DNA of 64,000 bases from Magicicada septendecula (GCA_034769895.1 CM068367.1:351851111-351915110); one strand, 5' to 3'; positions 43,322 through 56,586 are shown, counted from the first letter of the stretch. Notes: generated from the sequence alone by a model not told the origin. Numbers and translations: made by a program.

Positions 43322-46280
43322 TTTGTATCACGAACTATTTCGTTTCCAATAAAGGACATAGCAACAGACTTATTTACCATGGAATGGAAACTCGCCGTTA
43401 CCAAAATTACCGTTAAAATAATTAAAGGTTATTCTAATAAATTTAACGACCGGTTTTTAGATCACCCTTAAAAAATAACAGCATCCATTTCAGCAGTTTC
43501 AGGACCACCTGCATAAACCAATTTGATATCGTTTAAAAATCCAACTTGTTTTACATTCTGCGTGGGCTATAACTATTTTAACCTTAATACGTAGGTTTTT
43601 TTTATACCACCTTTCAATCTGCAATGATATCAAATATACTCCAAATAGCAGTGATTCTGTAAAACCCAGTTTTCATTTATTTAAATGTAACTAGCTTTTC
43701 GCCGAGTTACAAATCCAGGGAACCCTTCGTAATCAAACTCCGTTAATTAGAAGGGCTGCCTACGTTGTAACAGAATTGATCACAAATAATTAAAATAACA
43801 TATTACTTACTAGCTGTGTAATTGTTTACTTTGTGTAAGGAAACAATGGCAAGGTATACAATTGATTTAAGCACTCCTCATATGTGTGTAACAAGAAGAC
43901 TTCTCTTTATTCAACATTTAAGAAAAACATATACTGACTGATGCCATGACATTACTAACTCAATTATTAAATTATCGAAAGGTTTCTTTAAACTTTGGCA
44001 TCAAACTAGATTCTATATAGTTATACCTCGGATCCGGGTGAACTTTCTGTATTAAAACTTTTAATTATACTCTTTTCATGATATAAGCTTGCAAGACTTT
44101 CTTTTAATTCAACGTTTAAGAATGGTATTATTGCTTGAGTTATATTACTCTACATTAACATATAAACTGTTACAACGTATGAAGTTAGAATAGTTACATG
44201 AAATATTAATTAATAAGATATAATCTTATCAACATTAGATTTAATTTATAAATCTTTACAACGTTAATCATTTCTGAAAAGTCTCTTTCAAGATGTGTTG
44301 TGTAACAAATATTCGTAACCCTCGATAGACAGGCTATCGAGTCACCTTTTAATTGGTATGCGGAAGACTCCTCCTGGGGTATCAGTCTTGGGAAACAGGA
44401 ACAGCTACGTCGTCATCTCGGTCTGGCTTTCCTCTGTAAAGGGCTCCAAAAGTTAGCAGGTAGAACAATAGGGCATGTAGTTATCTACGATGATCATGTA
44501 GATTCTCGGATGTCCTGATCTGCATATTCTGTCACGTGCAGTAGAGTTTGTGGCTTCTGCTAGTTCACATCTCCGGGTATTACTTTGGAATAGTTTTTAT
44601 ACGTTGAAGTACGTAGTCATCTTGTGTTACACTTTTTTGTTACGTTTCAATACTTTTTGTTTTACATAACTTTAAACTTATTGTCTATTCACATGACTAC
44701 ATTAATTAATACATCCAGATGCTTTAAACAAACTACATCTGGTACACTTTCTGAAGATGAAACCAAATATGATACACATATTTGAAGAGCATAGCTCTTA
44801 CGTCTACACTGTACGGAGTCGCCATTGCAAGAGAGAGAATTCACGCTCCCTTTGCCTGGTACTGGGCAAAAGTTAGTGCGACAATTTCCGCGCGAGAATA
44901 TAGTTCCTAACTATATTTAACTTAACTTTTTTATTTATTTAAACTATCCCTAAACAAATATATATAATTTAAATTAGTTGTTTTAGCGACTTTTTATGTC
45001 TTCAGATTTTATTATTATTAACATTAGTTTTTTTTTCTTATTCTTATTCACACAAGACTCTGAAAGCATGTCGAGTCTGGAATCAACAGGAAAGCGCCTG
45101 CTTACAAGCAAAGGGTTAAATACGATATTAATAACGCTTTACAATTTATCTTTTTATTTGAGAATCTTATAACTAATTAATTATAACTGATTAAGTTATA
45201 ACTTATAACTGAGTACATACAGATATCTTATATTAAAACAGTGAGATTTAAATAGCTTAAGACCTCGCAACCTTAAATTTTAAAAATTTTTATTTTCTAG
45301 ATTATTTCTTTTATTTAAATCGTCACATAAAGAGAAAATGCTGGTTATTATTTCTCGTTTACATAAATACATGGTTACATCCAAGTTAAGTTGAAGTCTT
45401 GTCTGTCAAGTAATAATTTTCTCCTGTCGTTAATTTTTTAAGGGTAAAACCAGTATTGTTTAAGATACGTGAAACCAACCTAATACTCTCAGAAAAATTA
45501 CAATGCTCTATCATTTTGTCTTATTTTCTCAACTGTTGGATATCCCATAAAGTCATACAATTCCATCAAAATTCGTCGTGTTAAGACAACGTTAAAATCG
45601 TTAAACTTAGTTATTTTAAATTCTTTTTAGGTTTCTTTCTTAGAGAAAAGAATTTTTTTTTAACTTAATTTTCTGGCCGTTTGTACTGGACACCTTTCCG
45701 TACCCAAATGCCTCACTCGTTAACTCCTGACACTTATTAACTAGTGATTAGAAAGACGCCATGTTCAATTATCTTTGACTTTTTCTTTAGTTTCTCTTTT
45801 GTTGACATCGGTCTTCTATACGAGACTTGAATAGTGAAACTGATTTTAAAATTAGTTCAGAAGCAACGTGAATGGCGTCCGTATAAATTAGAATTATGAT
45901 TAAGCGTCCGTATCTTACTAATTATTATAGCTTCGGAACAAACGATAATAAAATAACAAAACATTAAAATATTCTACTCTAAAACTAAGAAATAACAAAT
46001 TACAGAATTTATCACTTTTTAACGCGCGCGTGTAATGCACGCGTATCGTGTTGGCACTTTATGTGAGTGTAATCACTGATGAGTAATTGTAATGAAGTTT
46101 GCAGTGTTGTGTCTCCAGTAATAGTAGTACCATTGAGTAATATTTTTTATATAAATATTGTGTCAAATGTTTTTATTTATATGATTTCAGAACACTTAAC
46201 ATAGAAAGATCATTTGGCTGTAAGATTGTAAGGTAGACTTAACACTCTGGTAGTAAGAAAAGTATATTCAGTGAATTCCC

Positions 46281-46315
46281 GCACGCGCGCGCACACACAA
46301 ACACACACACACACC

Positions 46316-46377
<62 letters not shown>
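46281..46377. repeat. Compound CG / CA / CT microsatellite
   Basis: CG and CA alternation (46281-46315) followed by a CT run of about 30 units (46318-46377), a polypyrimidine/polypurine tract. Confidence 0.95.
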
Positions 46378-46382
<5 letters not shown>

Positions 46383-47056
46383 GCCCATCTGTGTTTCTCT
46401 GTTCTCTGTAATAACTGATGTTTATGGTGAGCTCAAGAAATTCACACGTTATTTATAGTCCATCATGGAAACACTTTCATAGTTCCTCAGCCAGTAAATT
46501 GCTTAATAAAATATTTAACAACTACTCTTCTCATGTTACATGAAACCAATAAATTGTTATTTTATGTTAACAATAAAACAATAAAATAAACAATTTAATT
46601 TTGTAATAAGAGATAATGGTATGTGATGATCAAAGCCAGTTATGAGGACAATTCCAGATGAGATATTTACAATAGGCTTCTCAATAATCAGATACAAGGT
46701 CACGGCAAAGTGAAAGAAACTTGGGTGGGCTACAGCTTTTCTCTCAAATCTAGTTACAATAAAACTTTATTACGTTAACGATTCAGATAGATGAATCCGT
46801 ATTAATTAATTAAATGATTAATTTATATAGTTAATAATACTAATTGATGTAGTAAGAATAATTACTATATTAACGTAGTAAATAGTAAGCTTATGTTTTT
46901 GTGTGTGGAATATACCAGTATAACTATATTCATTACTTCTAAGAATTATTACTATACTGCTAGACAGGCAGTATATCTTCAATTATATTAGATCAGAGAG
47001 GGCCCCAAGTCTTTACCACAATGGATTGACTACATATCTACAATCTTCATGTTAAA

Positions 47057-47060
<4 letters not shown>

Positions 47061-47098
<38 letters not shown>
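47061..47098. repeat. GT microsatellite
   Basis: Uninterrupted GT run of 19 units. Confidence 0.95.
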
Positions 47099-47101
<3 letters not shown>

Positions 47102-48796
47102 CCTTTTCATATATTTACTGTCTTCCTATAGTTCACAGGAATAAAGCGATTAGCACAGTAATGCAGAGAAATTTAAAAACCGATAACAGCTTTGTGAGAA
47201 TTTAGAAGTGTTGGCTTGTCATAACAATCATCTTGTTCTGGCGTTCTGTTGTAGACTTGTGTTCAGATTTTTAGAGCTTCCGACTATAAAAAAGAAAGCG
47301 GTGGTAGAGTATGTAACGGCATTGAACTATGTCTACTCAAAAGAAACTGCACACTGCCACTCTATCTCTCCGGTTGTCTGAAGTCTCTGTTGGGCGGATT
47401 TGATCTATATAAAATTCTATACTACATTCCTAAAAATTAAAATGACTAATGTATCACTTATCAGCATTATGAAAATGAAGCTTCCATTTACCACATTTTC
47501 CACAGACCATTAGCAGAAACAAAGAACTGGTAGACAACTTATTGATCAAAGATGAGATACAAAGAAGCTCATTTCCATAAATCCTATTTTGCTGCTAAAT
47601 AAAACTTCCGTTGTTGGTCTCCCACAGCTATTATCGTGAAAGACTCGTTAATAGCTTAAACGTTAGAACATGATGCGCCATCCCTTCCTTCGAAATTATT
47701 TGAATTCAAGTTGTTTTAAAATGATGAAGAAAAGCCTGTGAGATTTCCGAGTGCCAGTAAAGATATGGTGGCCATTTGAAGGATGCTATTTGTAAGAATT
47801 AGAATGTTGTTGAGGTGTAGGGCCTACTAAATGATTTAGAGTATACAATCAGCTCGTACGTTTAAAAAATAAATAAATGTATTAAGTTATTTTAGGCATC
47901 TGATTTACTGACATTCTCTATACAACGTAAAAGTGTAGTAATTATAAACGTGTTTTGATTTATATTTGTGCATTTGATGTATTAATGTTTGTGTTTTCAC
48001 AGTTTCACCAATTAAGGTGGCGCTTCGTCACACTCATAGGAGTAATCGCTTTTATAACCATTTTTGCAAGTTACATCGTTATTTTTCATAACCTTTATAT
48101 AATATACTACGTTTTTTTTTCAAAACCTAAAATATATTTATAAACATACAGTACTGTGCTTGATTTTATGATAAACAGAATATGTGAAGGATTTTTGAAC
48201 TTTATGTGCCATCAAAGTTTCTCCACATACCTGGATCATGTAATCTAATATTATGCATAATTTGTGTTTATAGCATACAAATACACGCACATACATGAAT
48301 ACAATATCTTCTGCTTTGTGATATTAACAATAAGAATTGAAATTTATAAGCATAGTCGAATTATTTCACTACTATCCGATTTAGAACGCTGTAATTACTA
48401 TAGTATACTCAAATACATGAAGCAGTAAAAGTTTTAATTTTGTTTTACTAATATCTTAAGCACGTACATATTGGAAGTACTCCCAGCTTACGTAAGCGGT
48501 ACATTATGTACACCTATCGTAATACACTTTAGGTAAATATTTTTCCGTCGCTAGAAATTGCGTTTGCAATACTAACATTGTTTGCTGCACATTTTTACAG
48601 AACATAGAAAAACACGTCATTTACAAATTTAAATACATAAATTTTATAAAATTTTATTTTATGTGTAACTAAAGTAGGTACACATTTTATATAGATAATG
48701 GTTTCAGGAAATGCTTTTGAGAGTGCATCAATATATTTATATATTTGAAAGCTTCTAATACAAGTATCATAGGAAATAACTATTCTGATAAACGTT

Positions 48797-48826
48797 TGTG
48801 TGTGTGTGCGCGCGCGCGCGCGCGCG
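48797..48826. repeat. Compound TG / CG microsatellite
   Basis: TG run passing into nine CG units, another alternating purine-pyrimidine tract. Confidence 0.9.
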
Positions 48827-50089
48827 AGCGGATGTGTTCGACAGGTGAAAAATACGCAGTTTTGTTTCATGACTTGTAAAAGTTTCAGTACCAGTATTTT
48901 GTGGCACTAAATTCGTTCGAAAGTGTAAATTCACGGTTACTATAAAAGCTAACCATAAATATTAATCTACAAAACCAGGAAGCAGACGACGCTTTTTGTA
49001 GTCAATATGCGATTTCATCATCCTACCGCTGGACGTGTTTATCAGTGCGTTCGCTGTTGACACAAACGTCCACAGCGTTTGTTGCAAACTATTCAGAATT
49101 GAACAATTTATTTTGTGTTGCATTGAAAATTCGCTAGAATATAACAGTTGGCTGTTCAATGTATCGTGTTTCCGCGTCGAGCAGGTTTCGCAAATCGAAC
49201 ACGACCATCCACATGACAAGACATGCAGGAATAATACGTACGTATTAGTCCTGGACCGCTGCAAGCATAGGTTATGCACATTTGACGTTTTCATAATAAA
49301 GTAAACAGAGTAGAATAAATAATAAAGGATACTATCCGTTTTACATGAGAGAAACATAAATAAATATTATATTAGCAATTTAATTGTATTTGGTACCGAA
49401 ACGTTTATCCAGTACAACTAACGGTATTATTACAACATAGGACGGTATCATGGTTTTATGTTTGTAGAGTGACAGCAGAATTTTTGATAGCTGTCGTCAT
49501 CAAGCTTTAAAATGTCTGTCTGTATATATATATATATATATATAATATTATTATTATAACAATAATAATATATAACAAAACTTTTTACAAGAATATATTT
49601 TTATTATTTTGTGATTTAAAATGTTTCAATAGTATTCAACTCTGTAAATTTTATAGTATTACTCTATTCAACGTATTAATAAATGTATTAATTTATATCT
49701 GATGATGATAGTTGAATACTATTGAAACATTGTAATTAACAAAATAATTAAAAAATATATTTTTGTAAAAAGTTTTATAATAATAATAATAATAATATAT
49801 ATATATGTTTGTGTGTGTGTATACATATATATACAAGATAAATCTGAGCATATATGAATACACATATAGGCCTATATATATTGCAACAAAACACAGGATG
49901 ATCATCTATGAATAAGAATATCAGAGCATGGATGACGGACATAACATGTTTTAAATTGATTTATGCAATTTTTGTCAATTAGCTATAAGTTTTGTATTTA
50001 GTGATGGATGAGGACTTATGTTATACCAAATTCTTTGTAAATGTTTGCTCTATAATGTCATGTACTTTGTTTGTGACTATGTGCGCGCG

Positions 50090-50725
50090 TTCGCGTGTGG
50101 TGAACCTTCGTTGTTATATCTTCCGCGTTAGTTAACATATCGGCTTGAAACTTGGACAGTGAATTATTTATGAAAATAGCTACTTTTGTCTGTATACTCT
50201 GATGTTCTCAGCTATTTTTTAAATGTGGTTTTTTTTTTGTAATTGAAAACTCAACTTTTTACGCTTATCTATTGAAGAGTAATACAATTTCTATATAAAA
50301 TCTAGGCAGGCTCTCGCAGACTTATACAAAGATTCGCCTTCAACCCGTGTATCTTTTGTTCAATCTACCACGTAGACAGTCGATTGACCAATCAGAAGCC
50401 CCTAATTTCAGTCAGATTCGTCCGTTGTCTGGTGTACTTCAGGCAGTTCATCCGAAGCCGTTGCTTAGTGAACGTGTGCTCTTCGTCAAGAGTTTTTCTT
50501 GTTCGAACTGGTTAATCTAACGTAACTCTAAGCCTTGGAACTCTATTCGAGTTGGTCGATTAGAACCAAGCGAATGAATTACATAATATCCAATATTATT
50601 ATATTAAGTGCTATTCCGTGTTAGTAGAAGATTTCCGCTTAGGGAGATTTATCTACCGGGGTAAATCTTATTAACGCGGAACACTTCAAGAGTAGCCGGA
50701 AGGTGTAAGCCTAATGTAACCGCTA
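50090..50725 (+). repeat. Dispersed repeat family, forward copy
   Basis: Shares blocks with 55690-56045 and 60790-60900 in reverse orientation: CTTGAAACTTGGACAG near the start, GAAGATTTCCGCTTAGG, and a conserved end (AACACTTCAAGAGTAGCCGG then AAGGTGTAAG). It contains CCAATCAGAAGCCCC, a CCAAT-type box. No protein. An inverted repeat follows the end (AATGTAAC near 50714 and GTTACATT near 50731). Possibly a non-autonomous element or LTR-like unit. Confidence 0.6.
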
Positions 50726-51012
50726 CTGCCGTTACATTCAATATTTAAAACTAGACACATGGTCTAGACGGAAGCATAAAATGGCTGGAGCCCATAGTGA
50801 CAGGACTTGCAATAATATGCTTGCTTCAACAGTAACAATCCCTTTTATTAGTGTTTTATAATTATCAGTTTACATTACGTTTATGACAATGATTCTTGTA
50901 ATATATATGTATATAAGCATGTAATATATTAAGAATGCAAAACTGTAATAATGATTGTACGGGAATAATTCTTGCAGTTATCTTTTGTTATATCTTTTAC
51001 TTTAAAACATAA

Positions 51013-51043
<31 letters not shown>

Positions 51044-52353
51044 CATATATATATTGACTGCACATGTATGGTAAGCAACCATAAGATTCAATGCCCAGCA
51101 TCACGAGTGGATACTCTTAATTAATATAGTAATACATGATAGTCAGTAATGAGTGGACATGTTCGGACAAAATATCAGATCATTAAAAGAAGAAAAAAAA
51201 TACTGATTATATCAAAACTTTTCTACTAAAACTCATGAATGTAATTAAGAAAATCAATCAACCGCCTGACAAACACGGGCTCCCATACAGTAAACAATAC
51301 AAATCAACATATATATATTTTTACAGGGCTAGTTCTAACAAGTTGATCTGCTTCATTGCTTAATGCCTTTAACATTCATCGTTTTTCATTTTCTAGAAAA
51401 TATATGTATATATATTCAGTGTGCTGTTATAACAGAAATGAAAGTAATTTTAACACTGTAAATAAGCAGAGAACATAAAAGTGAATGCCCTTTTTAACAT
51501 ATGAAACAAAAATATGCATTGATTAGGCTTGTTCTCACACAATTCTGGCAATTATAAATTGAAAATATAGTCCATATATTGAATAAGCGTGTCCATTTTT
51601 GCTTCGAGCACCAAAAGAGTAGTAATTGTTGAAAATGTATAAACGGAAATTTCCCACCTGTATTTCAACACTGGTTGATGTTACCGCCTGTGATGATGAT
51701 GACTTGCAAGGTTGTTGGTGAGCTGGAAACTGTGGTTCACTTTCCTTAGGGGGACTGTCCTCCTAATCTCCTGAAGCTTGTGTGTGTATGTGTGTGTCCG
51801 ACGGCGTTGGGGAGCTCTCGGTCGACGTCCCTGCCGATGGTGATAGATGGTCAGGTCACCATTTCAGCCTCTCCCTTCCTCCTGGCGGACCAAGGACCCT
51901 GCAACGTTTAGATATTCAGTAGTCGTCATGACATATAACTGGCTCAATATCGGTTACCAAGACCACACACACACTGTCATGATTTTACACACCCCCAATA
52001 TTTTACACCAGCAACATGGTTTCATGCAATTAGAGAAACTAAATGTTCACGTTTGTATTTTCAAAAAAAAATATCTCCAAAAATCTCAACTCAACTTGCC
52101 GTTACAACCACTTTCACTTTTGGTGTTACTTATTTTGTATTACTTTTACATTTGAGTTCTAAAATAGTCGGGTGCAAAATCAGCACGTGCCAACATACAT
52201 ATATGCATACCGGAAGTAGCCTGCTGAATGCACACACACACACACTCACATGTACTCGTTCTCACACAATTAATAAATAACCCCCACAATTCTCATTTAT
52301 TTATTTAACACATAAGTCTTAATCAAATGAAAAGAATAAGTAATGATTTTTAC
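50726..52353. other. Non-coding stretch with a GC-rich patch
   Basis: AT microsatellites lie at 51017-51060. The patch 51650-51905 is GC-rich. On the reverse strand it begins, after ACGTTGCAG (acceptor-like, near 51900), with a stretch encoding DLTIYHHRQGRRPRAP and continuing basic sequence interrupted by a CA run. It could be an eroded exon; no family recognised. Confidence 0.3.
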
Positions 52354-52546
52354 CTGAGACATCTTCGATCAGCGACACATAATAAAGAAAGAATGTAGGG
52401 GTGGCAGAAATTCCTTCCAAGGCCGTCAGACACCAGTACCGAGGAGAGCGCAATTGAAAATGAGGCAGACTCGCGTTTTTCATTTTGCCACGAGGCCTCG
52501 GTTTAACGTGCAACGGACTGTTTATCAGCTGACCGGCAGCCTGCAT
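52354..52546 (-). CDS. Candidate first coding exon of an unidentified host gene
   Basis: On the reverse strand ATG at 52544-52546 opens 64 codons (MQAAGQLINSPLHVKP...) that end at a strong donor, GTCTCAG followed by GTAAAA, at 52354/52353 (phase 1). Base composition is balanced and contrasts with the AT-rich flanks, and CpG sites are frequent from here to 53.0 kb. The open frame extends six codons upstream only to a GTG. An alternative small exon (ATG at 52576-52578, donor GTGAGC at 52565) overlaps the same region, so splicing is uncertain. The residues 'CLTALEGISATPTFFLYYVSL' span, given here by position (about 45-64), is mildly hydrophobic. Protein not recognised; no second exon could be confirmed downstream. 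Confidence 0.35.
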
Positions 52547-52599
52547 TATTGAATCGCCGCTCACCTATCAAACGTCATTGGCGCCGACAACCACTGCCT

Positions 52600-52814
52600 C
52601 GGTTAGCCTCGGCGTGATTTTTAAATTATGCCGAACACTAATACACCGCTTTTATAATTACAACTCATTACAACCCTGAGAATCAATAATTCATAACGAT
52701 TAAATACTAATAATAACAAATTCCGAGCGATACAAACTAAACATTCGGAAAGTGACAGTTTATGTGTGACATCTGCAATTAGTGTTATCAGTTGTTCGAC
52801 GAACCCAGCACAGC

Positions 52815-52893
<79 letters not shown>

Positions 52894-52990
52894 GAGTGAG
52901 GGGGAGATTGCAGAGCGGCGGTCAGTGTAGAGAGAGAGAAGCCAGCGGAGCAGCGAGTGACGTCACGCCGAGTATAAGGAATTTTACGTG
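52600..52990 (-). promoter_or_regulatory. Candidate CpG-rich promoter with CRE site and GA/CT tract
   Basis: Immediately upstream of the candidate reverse-strand exon. It holds a perfect cAMP-response-type palindrome TGACGTCA at 52958-52965, a long GA/CT tract (52817-52890) of the kind bound by GAGA-type factors, and GC-rich DNA. These are typical promoter features in insects, but no transcription start is defined. Confidence 0.35.
52817..52890. repeat. AG microsatellite
   Basis: Nearly perfect AG run, 74 bp, with one AA interruption. The repetitive RE/SL open frames across it are artefacts of the repeat. Confidence 0.95.
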
Positions 52991-53004
52991 TCACGTAAAC
53001 TCAT

Positions 53005-53478
53005 CCAAACTGAACTATATAAACTCTTTTATAAATAATAAAGACTATACATGACATTGTTTAAATTTAAATATATCATATAAACATTATTTACTTGTGT
53101 GCTGAATAAATAATTTTTCTACACCTCCAATATAGACTTGTTCATAATTTATACACACACATCTATCCTATGCAAAAGTATTTATTTGTATCGTCGCAAT
53201 ATAAATATTAATAATAATAATAATAATAATGTATACGAGAAAATATATTCTTGTGCAAAAAGTTGTATTATTATTATTAATATGAAACATACAAGAAGAA
53301 AAATAAATATGTATACGTAGGCCTACATGCCTAAATAAGAAACATAATTAGTAAGAAAATAAACAGAAAACAATAAATATCAATAGAATATGACTCACAA
53401 AAGATTCCGAACGTAGAGTAATATAATTATTAAAGAATGTTATTACTTTATTGCCCGATACTAATTTTGTTGTTATTG

Positions 53479-53479
<1 letters not shown>
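53005..53479. other. AT-rich non-coding stretch
   Basis: Nothing recognised except an AAT trinucleotide run at about 53208-53229 and a TAGGCCTA octamer at 53318. Confidence 0.5.

Positions 53480-53571
<92 letters not shown>
53480..53571. repeat. Long GT microsatellite (92 bp)
   Basis: Uninterrupted GT run of about 46 units, the longest simple repeat in the window, directly beside a 101-bp tandem duplication. Confidence 0.97.
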
Positions 53572-53572
<1 letters not shown>

Positions 53573-53770
53573 TAATAAATATTCACTTCTTGTCTATGAT
53601 TAAGATAACACACACGTTGTTACATACATCGATTCATTTTCTTTATTTCAACTGGCATTCATACCATAGGTGATCATAAATATTCACTTCTTGTCTATGA
53701 TTAAGATAACACACACGTTGTTACATACATCGATTCATTTTCTTTATTTCAACTGGCATTCATACCATTA
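53572..53770. repeat. 101-bp tandem duplication, nearly perfect
   Basis: ATTCACTTCTTGTCTATG at 53581 recurs at 53682, and both units continue identically through GGCATTCATACCAT. Only bases at the unit borders differ. A recent duplication next to the GT tract, or an assembly duplicate. Confidence 0.9.
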
Positions 53771-55689
53771 TGTAACATCGTTTTACAATGAATGATTTTT
53801 ATCTCAGTACTGTTGGTCGCAAGTCATCGCAGCACCCAGTTAGCCTATTCTATAGTTTTATTATCTTTGTTACATCAAATTAAACCTTCAATACTTCTGA
53901 AATCGCGTTAGGTCGTCACTGTTACAACGAAGACCCAACACGCACAATAAAAGTGTGTAAGCACAATTAACTGTCAGGACAGCAAAGATTAACACAGGTC
54001 GGTAATATAACGCGGTAGGCCGACCCCTCACAAATGGCTGAACCCCAACAGATAACTGCAGGCAAACGTAGTGTGTTCTCATTCGCTCCCTATATTGCTC
54101 GGTTGTTTGAACAGCGAGAATGACTTGACGGAAAGCAAGCACAACATTTTCAAGCATGTTCTTAAAATGTCTAAAGCAAACATGAAATAATCTTTCTACA
54201 CGTTTATTTGAATAAGTAAATTGTTTATTCGCAGACTTGTCAATTTACGTGCGACTCGGACTTGAATAAATAATACTTGAAAGGATGTGACGTATGGACG
54301 AGGAGCGTATTCAGTAGAGCCCAAGAAGTAAAAATGAGAAATTTAAAGTTTATGTACCAGTTTACGTATTATCACTGTTAAACAACCTGAATGACATAAT
54401 GTTTGGTTTCAAGTGAGTAAGCAGTACCATTCTAAGAAAATTAGATTTTTTTAAAAATCTAATTCGGAAAAATAAGATTATCCCTGTGAGTGCATTAAAA
54501 GTTATGCATTTTAGTATGTAATAAAGTTGTAACAAAAATTATTGGCAATCCCGTTAAATTAGGGGTTGAAAAGGGAACACCCGATGTTTTTCAAAATATC
54601 TTCAAAAAACGTAGATTATCGTGTACACTTTTACCATTGTATCAATAATACCAAATTCAACTGAAAGTGGAGGGTTCCACGTTTAATTTACTTTAAAATT
54701 GATTAAATAAATTTTTAAAATTGTAAACAACTATATTTTTCAAAATTTCCTTGTTTATAATGCTTTACCAATTGCTAAAATAGGTGTCGTACATAAAAAT
54801 ACGTAGGCCTAGTATTTTATTAAATTAATAAAATAGTTTATTTTATTCTTTTCAAATCAAATCTTACACTTTACCTGAATCATATCCCAGGTAAAGCGTA
54901 ATAAACATTTATACTTGCTTTGACGTGTACTGAATTTCAGAGATATTGATCTGCAATGTGATTTTATCACTAGTAAGCTCCCTGAGTTGCAGAACTTGCT
55001 CACTATTTTGAACAAAATATTAGGAAAATTTTAATATTAGATAATTTTGTGTTACAAAAGAAAATACAAAGACTGCGATTACTCAAGTATTTTTTAGTAA
55101 AATGCCTATTGTTAATCAGAAACATCATACAAGAAACACCAAGAATCATACAAAATTGCTAACTACTGCTTTGGCTTTGTACTTAATTTTATAGCCACAA
55201 TGCCTATTGACAACTTTGTCGTAGCTCCTTAGTTCATATATATTAAGGATATATACGAGAGAGTATATCCTTACCCTCGTATATCCTTATCAACGAAACA
55301 AATTAAAGGTGCATAGATGTGTATTAGAACTAATTATATATAATAGTCTCTTATCTTCTTATCTGAAGATAGGAATTTATTAAACTAAAACAAATTTAAA
55401 TCTTGTCTGTAAATTCTTTACATAAATTGTTTATTAGTTATATATTGTCTTTAAAATCAAATGACTGTTTTTTGAACAATCGTCTATGTTACTTGATTGT
55501 CGAATTCCTTCTTGAAGTCCGGATGGAAAGCCGCTAACGTCGTCGTTAACATCGTCGACCTCTGGTCTCGCTGCTGCTGTCACACGCGAAACACATACGA
55601 ACGCCGCTCATCTGATTGATATAGTTTTTGTGTTTATATCTCAGATTTGATAAGCGGTTTAGTGGTTATTATTTAAAATGCCGTGTATA
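53771..55689. other. Non-coding stretch with one protein-like reverse frame
   Basis: A reverse-strand frame 54157-53888 (ATG, 89 codons) has balanced base composition and a hydrophobic segment (about residues 50-75), but no family I recognise. A small inverted repeat (AAGGATATA near 55247 and TATATCCTT near 55266) is present. The rest shows nothing. Confidence 0.35.
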
Positions 55690-56045
55690 TAGCTTACACC
55701 TTCCGGCACTCTTGAAGTGTTCACGCGTTCATATAGTTGTAATCCGAATGAGTCCAATTGCCCTAAGCGGAAAATCTTGACTCACGCGAGTTAGCACTAA
55801 TAGATCTTCAAATACTTTGCTCTACGTTCTAATAACCCTTGATTTAGCTTACGGGTAACTCGTAGCTAAAATCTAGGATGGTCATCACTTATATAGCAAA
55901 CGTGTTCTGTCGCGTCATATGAGTTTATGACATATGAAAAATGTAGCTCTATTTATGACGCATAGCTGTCCAAGTTTCAGAGTTAAGTGAACTCCCTCAT
56001 AACTTGTCCTCCACACATGGTTTAATTTGAAATCCCACCTGTATT
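55690..56045 (-). repeat. Dispersed repeat family, reverse copy 1
   Basis: Reverse complement of blocks at 50090-50725: the conserved end (CTTACACCTTCCGGCACTCT at 55694), CCCTAAGCGGAAAATCTT, and CTGTCCAAGTTTCAG near 55969. The middle has diverged. Confidence 0.6.
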
Positions 56046-56586
56046 ATTGCGATTTTTTACAATATTGAACCCCTCATATGTTTGTCCTCTGTCCCCTTAT
56101 TTTTGGGGTTTCGGGGTGTATCAGTTCCAAAAACATGGTTTAATACAACTGAACGTTGTATGTCGTAGCTATACACGGGTACAACATGATCAACTAATGG
56201 AAGTAAAATTGCTGGATCAATGCTCATAGGTTTAAGTGTACAGTACAATTACTTTGATGATGCAGACCGAGTGGATGGGGAAATGGGAACGTGAGGAAAG
56301 GAGTAAGAAATAAGCTGGAATGAAGGCCATATGATAAACATGAAGCATCACAACAGTCCTTCAGAATTGTTGAACACTTTATCGAAAATGTTTACAGACA
56401 TTAGCCAACTGTCACCCTGTATTTGTGTGTCATATATAAGTTGTCATATAATTGTTAATTTCCTCGTTATCTATTTATATTTAAATTTAATTTTTTTAGT
56501 TTTGTATATGCAATTTCTTAATAACAACTTCTTTAATTTAATAAATAGCGTATGTATTAACATTTTAGTTCTTGTGTGTACTGAAA
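56046..56586. other. Non-coding stretch before the transposase relic
   Basis: Overlapping forward and reverse frames (56047-56248) are mutual shadows without a motif. The right part is likely the 5' flank of the transposase relic. Confidence 0.4.

Larger units (their letters stand above)
43322..50089. other. Long non-coding stretch with microsatellites
   Basis: No recognised gene. It contains compound CA/CT, GT and TG/CG microsatellites. One hydrophobic candidate exon (48003-48140) is discussed among the findings. Reverse and forward frames at 48962-49357 overlap each other and have no motif. The 44.3-44.9 kb part is somewhat GC-richer without a readable product. Confidence 0.4.

Noticed and set aside
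52782-53054. Open frames rich in RE and SL dipeptides across the AG tract
   Set aside because: They are translations of a dinucleotide repeat and carry no independent coding signal.
53437-53673. Open frame of alternating VC residues
   Set aside because: Product of the GT microsatellite; not a gene.
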